Source: Orthonyx spaldingii (Eukaryota > Chordata > Aves > Passeriformes > Orthonychidae). From it: a stretch of DNA of 64,000 nucleotides. This document shows, piece after piece, positions 60,674 through 64,000 of this stretch. A program made the translations under genes and the position numbers. The notes beneath the pieces are model-generated. The model was given only the letters and a program-made list of their open reading frames with translations, had not been told where the DNA came from and searched no databases. Numbering within the stretch: position 1 is the stretch's first letter; each line of letters opens with the position of its first letter. The stretch is taken from positions 664,319 through 728,318 of the forward strand of contig VZTJ01001778.1 of the NCBI GenBank assembly GCA_013397795.1, in the 5' to 3' direction.

Positions 60674-62173
60674 CTAACAGACGCCAGCCAGGAAGGCAGG
60701 AAAAAAACAAAGCAGACAAGAAAGAATACACAAGCATTAGATAGACATAGGCAGTTCTCACACAAGCACATTGTAAGCATATAAAGTTCTCATTTGTCTG
60801 CAAGTTCAGTGTGGTGCTGTTTTGCTCAAGCATTGTTTGGATTCCATCCTTATTCCATTGTTACTACAGGGTTAACAATGTTTGACAGATTTAATCGATA
60901 AAGCTATAGACACTGCAGATCCTAATTAGCATAGCTTCAGATCACTCTCTCCCTGTAAGACAGAATGGCGTTAGGTTCTTCAGCCCAGAAGGAAGACAGA
61001 CAATCGTTAGATGTTAAAAACCAAGGTGCAGAGCAAGCAGAGTGCATCCTGCAGGGTAGGACTGAAAATTCCTGTGACTGGCAGTTAAGTACTAATTATT
61101 TGACACTCATAATGTAAATAGGAGTCCAAACAAAACTGGAAACATGACTAGATTATACTAGGTTCCTCCTTCGATAGGCATAAAAATCACCAGTTATTCC
61201 TTAGAAAACGTCAGTTTTCAAGTTCCATGCAACACTTCTGACTATGGTGGTCAAATGATTCTCTCATTCTGTCCTTACTCCTCGCCATCCCTACCTCAAC
61301 TCAGGACACAAGAGGTATTTTATATGTTGCCCTGACACCTTAATGACTACTCTTTTAGAAAAAATTTTCTGTGCCCCATAATATTATTCTTGGTAAATGC
61401 AGAGATAGTTCAAGGTGGGAGGAAAAAAAAGACTAGGTATATTCTTATTAGAGCAGTTTCAAATTTCTTCCATTTCTACACAGAAAACTTTGACAAGCTT
61501 CATTGGGAATGTAGTTCCCTATTTTAAAAGTGTGGTTTGCTATATGTTGATTATTTAGTATTTGCAAAACAAGAGAGTTGGACTGGTTTCCAGGGTTACC
61601 AATGAGATTTTACAGCTGCAGCACCAACTTCCATCTCCCTCCTTACTTGAAAGGCAAGATGGATTTCTGACTTACAAAAAGCAAAAAAATACTACAGCTA
61701 AATAATTTCCTGCCTCTCCTCTGGAAGGGCCTTTCCTTTTCAGTGTTATTACAAACCAAACTCTACTTTGAAATAATAGCCTGGACCAGGTATTATAGCT
61801 TATGCTGCATCACCTGCTGAGTGTAGCTATAGCAAATTTTGGTAGGCTGTGAACAGAATAGCAATGCCCATGAGTTCCACCTTGAGCTTTTACTCAAATA
61901 TCCCCCAAAACCAGATCTTGGATGTAGTTAGCTGTAGGAGACTTTCCAAACCTGTTCCATTGGTCTCAAACAAGGCAACTGAAAAAAAAAAATCAAGGTG
62001 GTTCATGTGATCTGCTGCAAGGCAGGCAGCTGATCCTTTACCACATCTCATTTACAGACCTAGAGCTAGAGCTGAGCTGAGCTAATGCACACACACAAAC
62101 TACTTTCTAGAGACATGGAGGGCAATTAAACATTCAGAGAGCAATTAAACATTCATGTGGCAGTAGTGCTCAC
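60674..62173 (-). other. SNAP91: SNAP91 last intron
   Basis: Bounded by a GTGAGC donor next to 62174 and an AG acceptor next to 60673. Near the donor a 15-bp segment (gcaattaaacattca) occurs twice, at 62122 and 62141. No other exon is evident. Confidence 0.9.
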
Positions 62174-62278
62174 CTGTACACCAGGGCCAGTGGCGGCTCC
62201 AAACGGGGGCCTCATCATCGGCTGCCCGTACATGACCGGCTGCTGGGGCATCATGGGCACCCCTGCACCTCCTGGGGG
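62174..62278 (-). CDS. SNAP91: SNAP91 (AP180) penultimate coding exon
   Basis: 105 bases, 35 codons, phase 0 at both ends, with acceptor tttacag and donor CAG/gtgagc. The peptide is Pro/Met/Gly-rich, with MMPQQPVMYGQPMMRPPFG followed by AATGPGVQ, which matches the MMPQQP...QPMMRPPFGAA block of mammalian AP180. It joins directly to the LSPSP of the final exon. This low-complexity segment belongs to the disordered clathrin/AP-2 binding half. Because it is a multiple of three, skipping it would keep the frame, so it could be alternatively spliced, though nothing in the sequence proves that. Confidence 0.96.
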
Positions 62279-62353
62279 CTGTAAACCAACACCAAGTCAG
62301 CAGGGGGTTGCATGAGGGAAGGAGGGCAAAAAGGAGTAGCAAAAGAGACTCAC
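62279..62353 (-). other. SNAP91: Very short SNAP91 intron (75 bp)
   Basis: The intron between donor GATG/gtgagt and acceptor tttacag is only 75 bases, near the lower limit for vertebrate introns. It has clear GT and AG ends and flanking exons that read on in phase, so I consider it real. Confidence 0.9.
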
Positions 62354-62437
62354 CATCCCAAATGCTGCTCCTGGCTGTGGAACAGGTGGAGTACCTCCTG
62401 CAGCAGGAACAGCACTTGCTGGAGGCACAGCTCCCGC
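62354..62437 (-). CDS. SNAP91: SNAP91 (AP180) third-from-last coding exon
   Basis: 84 bases, 28 codons, phase 0 at both ends. The acceptor is preceded by a very long pyrimidine tract on the gene strand (poly-T, seen as poly-A at 62452-62485 on the + strand). The peptide is Ala/Pro/Gly-rich, AGAVPPASAVPAAGG then TPPVPQPGAAFGM, matching the GAVPPTSSVPPVAGAP...GFGM part of mammalian AP180. It continues into the MMPQQP exon. All upstream SNAP91 exons, including the ANTH domain, lie beyond the right edge of the window. Confidence 0.94.
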
Positions 62438-64000
62438 CTGCAAAATAAATTTAAAAAAAAAAAAAAAAAAGCAAAAAAAAAGCAAAAATCTAACACCAAC
62501 CATCTGGAAACCACACAGAGTCTCCAGCATTCTCAAAGCTGTTCTGGAAAGCAGGACTGTTATGCAGCATATATGCAGCCTCAAAACCACAATGCTTCAA
62601 AGAAGGACAGAGCTGAATGAGTCCTTATGCTCAGCTTGTTTCTTTGTAAGAAAGCAATGGTGACAGACTCCATTCTCTTCATGAACAAAGTCCATTCACT
62701 GACTACAACTCAAAATAGGCCCAAGAAAATACACACTTTCCTCCTCCTTCTACACAGTGTAAGAAAGCATCTCAATTTCATAATAGCGAATACACTATGG
62801 CACTTATTGTAGCACTGTTTGTTAGTAAAAGCTTAAGCAGATTGTAAAGCTAAGGGAAATAGCTGCTATAATTAGTTTCAGTGAAAAAAAAAAAAATTAT
62901 GCACCAAGATTCATTGAAGTTAAAGAATAAGTTCACACACTTAAATCACAATCAGAACCATTACATACTTTACTAAGGACAGTTTACTTTATCTTGCTAT
63001 GCTTTTCATTCACATACTTGACTTGCTATGCTTTTCATTCAAATAATACAAGGCCAAAAAAAGGTTGTCTTCCACTAGAATTCAGGAAGAGAGGACTGAT
63101 AGTTTAGTGGTCTGACTGGATATACAGCACATGAGCATCTTTAAACAAGGCCACCCCACCTCACTTATCTAGCATAGCCTACACATCACCGCTTTTGGCT
63201 CCCTTCTCTGTAACTTGCACAGAGTCTCCCTGTAGCCTTGAAAGCATCTAAACCTTTCCTTTTCACACATATATATACAATCCAAACTATTACCAACTCT
63301 GAAGAGAGGTAGAAAGCATTCCAGGAAGGGATGTAAAAATGGCAGTAGGATTTCATTACTGTTCTTGTATGACCTAAGCATATTGGCACAATTTCTCAAG
63401 CTATTACGGGAGCTGTATGGTCAAGCCTGTGCCTCCACATCCTTACCACCTACCTTGAGTCAACAACATTCCCACCACACTTGGAGAGCAGCTAGCACAC
63501 TTACAGGTCAAAGGAGAGATATGTCTCTGGAGATATGCTGGAACTACTCACTGCACAGTCCACTTCTGGGAATGCTGCATTTTAGTGCCCTTGATTGATC
63601 CTTACTTAACAGACTAAAACATGCCAGTTTCTTAGGAAGCTGAAGACAAGTCAAAATAACCTGTCCCAGATTCATTAATCAAAAATATTACCTTTTCTAG
63701 CTACGAATTTACGAACTCTATTCCAGTCTGAAATTTTTCTGGGCAGCATTTCAGTTAAAAACTGTACTGTACTAGTAGAGTTCCCAAACTAAAACCAAGA
63801 TCTGGACACTCAGGCATGTACAGCAAGAAGTTAAACCACACAGGTTAATAACATCAGATGCAGTGATCTGACTGCTTTTCCAAGAACACATTGTAGCTCA
63901 ATATCCAGTTAGGCAGATGCCAAGAAAATGGCCACACAAACTGAATCTGCTTTTGCCTCAAAGCACTAGGTCACTTGAAGGAATGGACTTTGATCCAATT
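62438..64000 (-). other. SNAP91: SNAP91 intron, running off the right edge
   Basis: No further SNAP91 exon is recognisable before the window ends. It includes the pyrimidine tract near the acceptor and a 20-bp direct repeat (cttgctatgcttttcattca) at 62993-63012 and 63022-63041. Open frames here (for example 63169-63399 -, 63365-63598 +) show no AP180 similarity. Confidence 0.75.

Noticed and set aside
1..64000. CRISPR arrays, operons, prophage or tRNA/rRNA clusters
   Set aside because: The window is vertebrate nuclear DNA. I saw no regularly spaced repeats with unique spacers and no tRNA or rRNA signatures.

Overview
This window looks like nuclear DNA from a bird, probably a passerine or another neoavian. 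The evidence is a set of CR1 LINE fragments in both orientations, three solo LTRs that resemble avian endogenous-retrovirus LTR families, AT-rich intergenic DNA broken by short CpG islands, and intron-containing genes. There are no operons, phage genes or CRISPR arrays.

Two protein-coding genes are clearly supported. PRSS35 (inactive serine protease 35, 413 residues) is encoded on the + strand in one uninterrupted coding exon at 40437-41678. A CpG-island promoter and probable non-coding first exon lie about 6 kb upstream (33.9-34.7 kb). The 3' end of SNAP91 (AP180, clathrin coat assembly protein) lies on the - strand at the right edge. Its last three coding exons are 62354-62437, 62174-62278 and 60581-60673. 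They join in phase to give the last 93 residues of the protein, and a long 3' UTR probably runs down to about 57.9 kb. The two genes are convergent. This matches my recollection of the tetrapod order ME1 - PRSS35 - SNAP91, so the CpG island at 1-450 is most simply the promoter side of ME1 (- strand, coding part outside the window). That last call is inference from gene order only.

Layout: 1-450 CpG island; 0.5-33.8 kb a gene-free stretch with two LTRs in the same family in opposite orientations (2.56-3.12 kb and 31.15-31.74 kb), a third LTR of another family (14.48-15.28 kb), several CR1 pieces, a 65-bp perfect tandem duplication and a GAAAA-type microsatellite; 33.9-35.9 kb two CpG islands, the second carrying a GC-rich minisatellite; 34.6-40.4 kb the probable PRSS35 intron, with an old CR1 piece, a perfect short hairpin and a TA microsatellite; 40.4-41.7 kb PRSS35; 41.7-57.9 kb 3' UTR and convergent intergenic DNA; 57.9-64 kb SNAP91 3' end, including a 7-N assembly gap next to a poly-C run.

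The two genes do not form a pathway. PRSS35 is a secreted pseudoprotease and SNAP91 is a presynaptic endocytic adaptor. I found no convincing undescribed biological system. The best leads are the pseudoprotease active site and basic insert, the CpG-island minisatellite, and one unexplained protein-like stretch near 57.3 kb.
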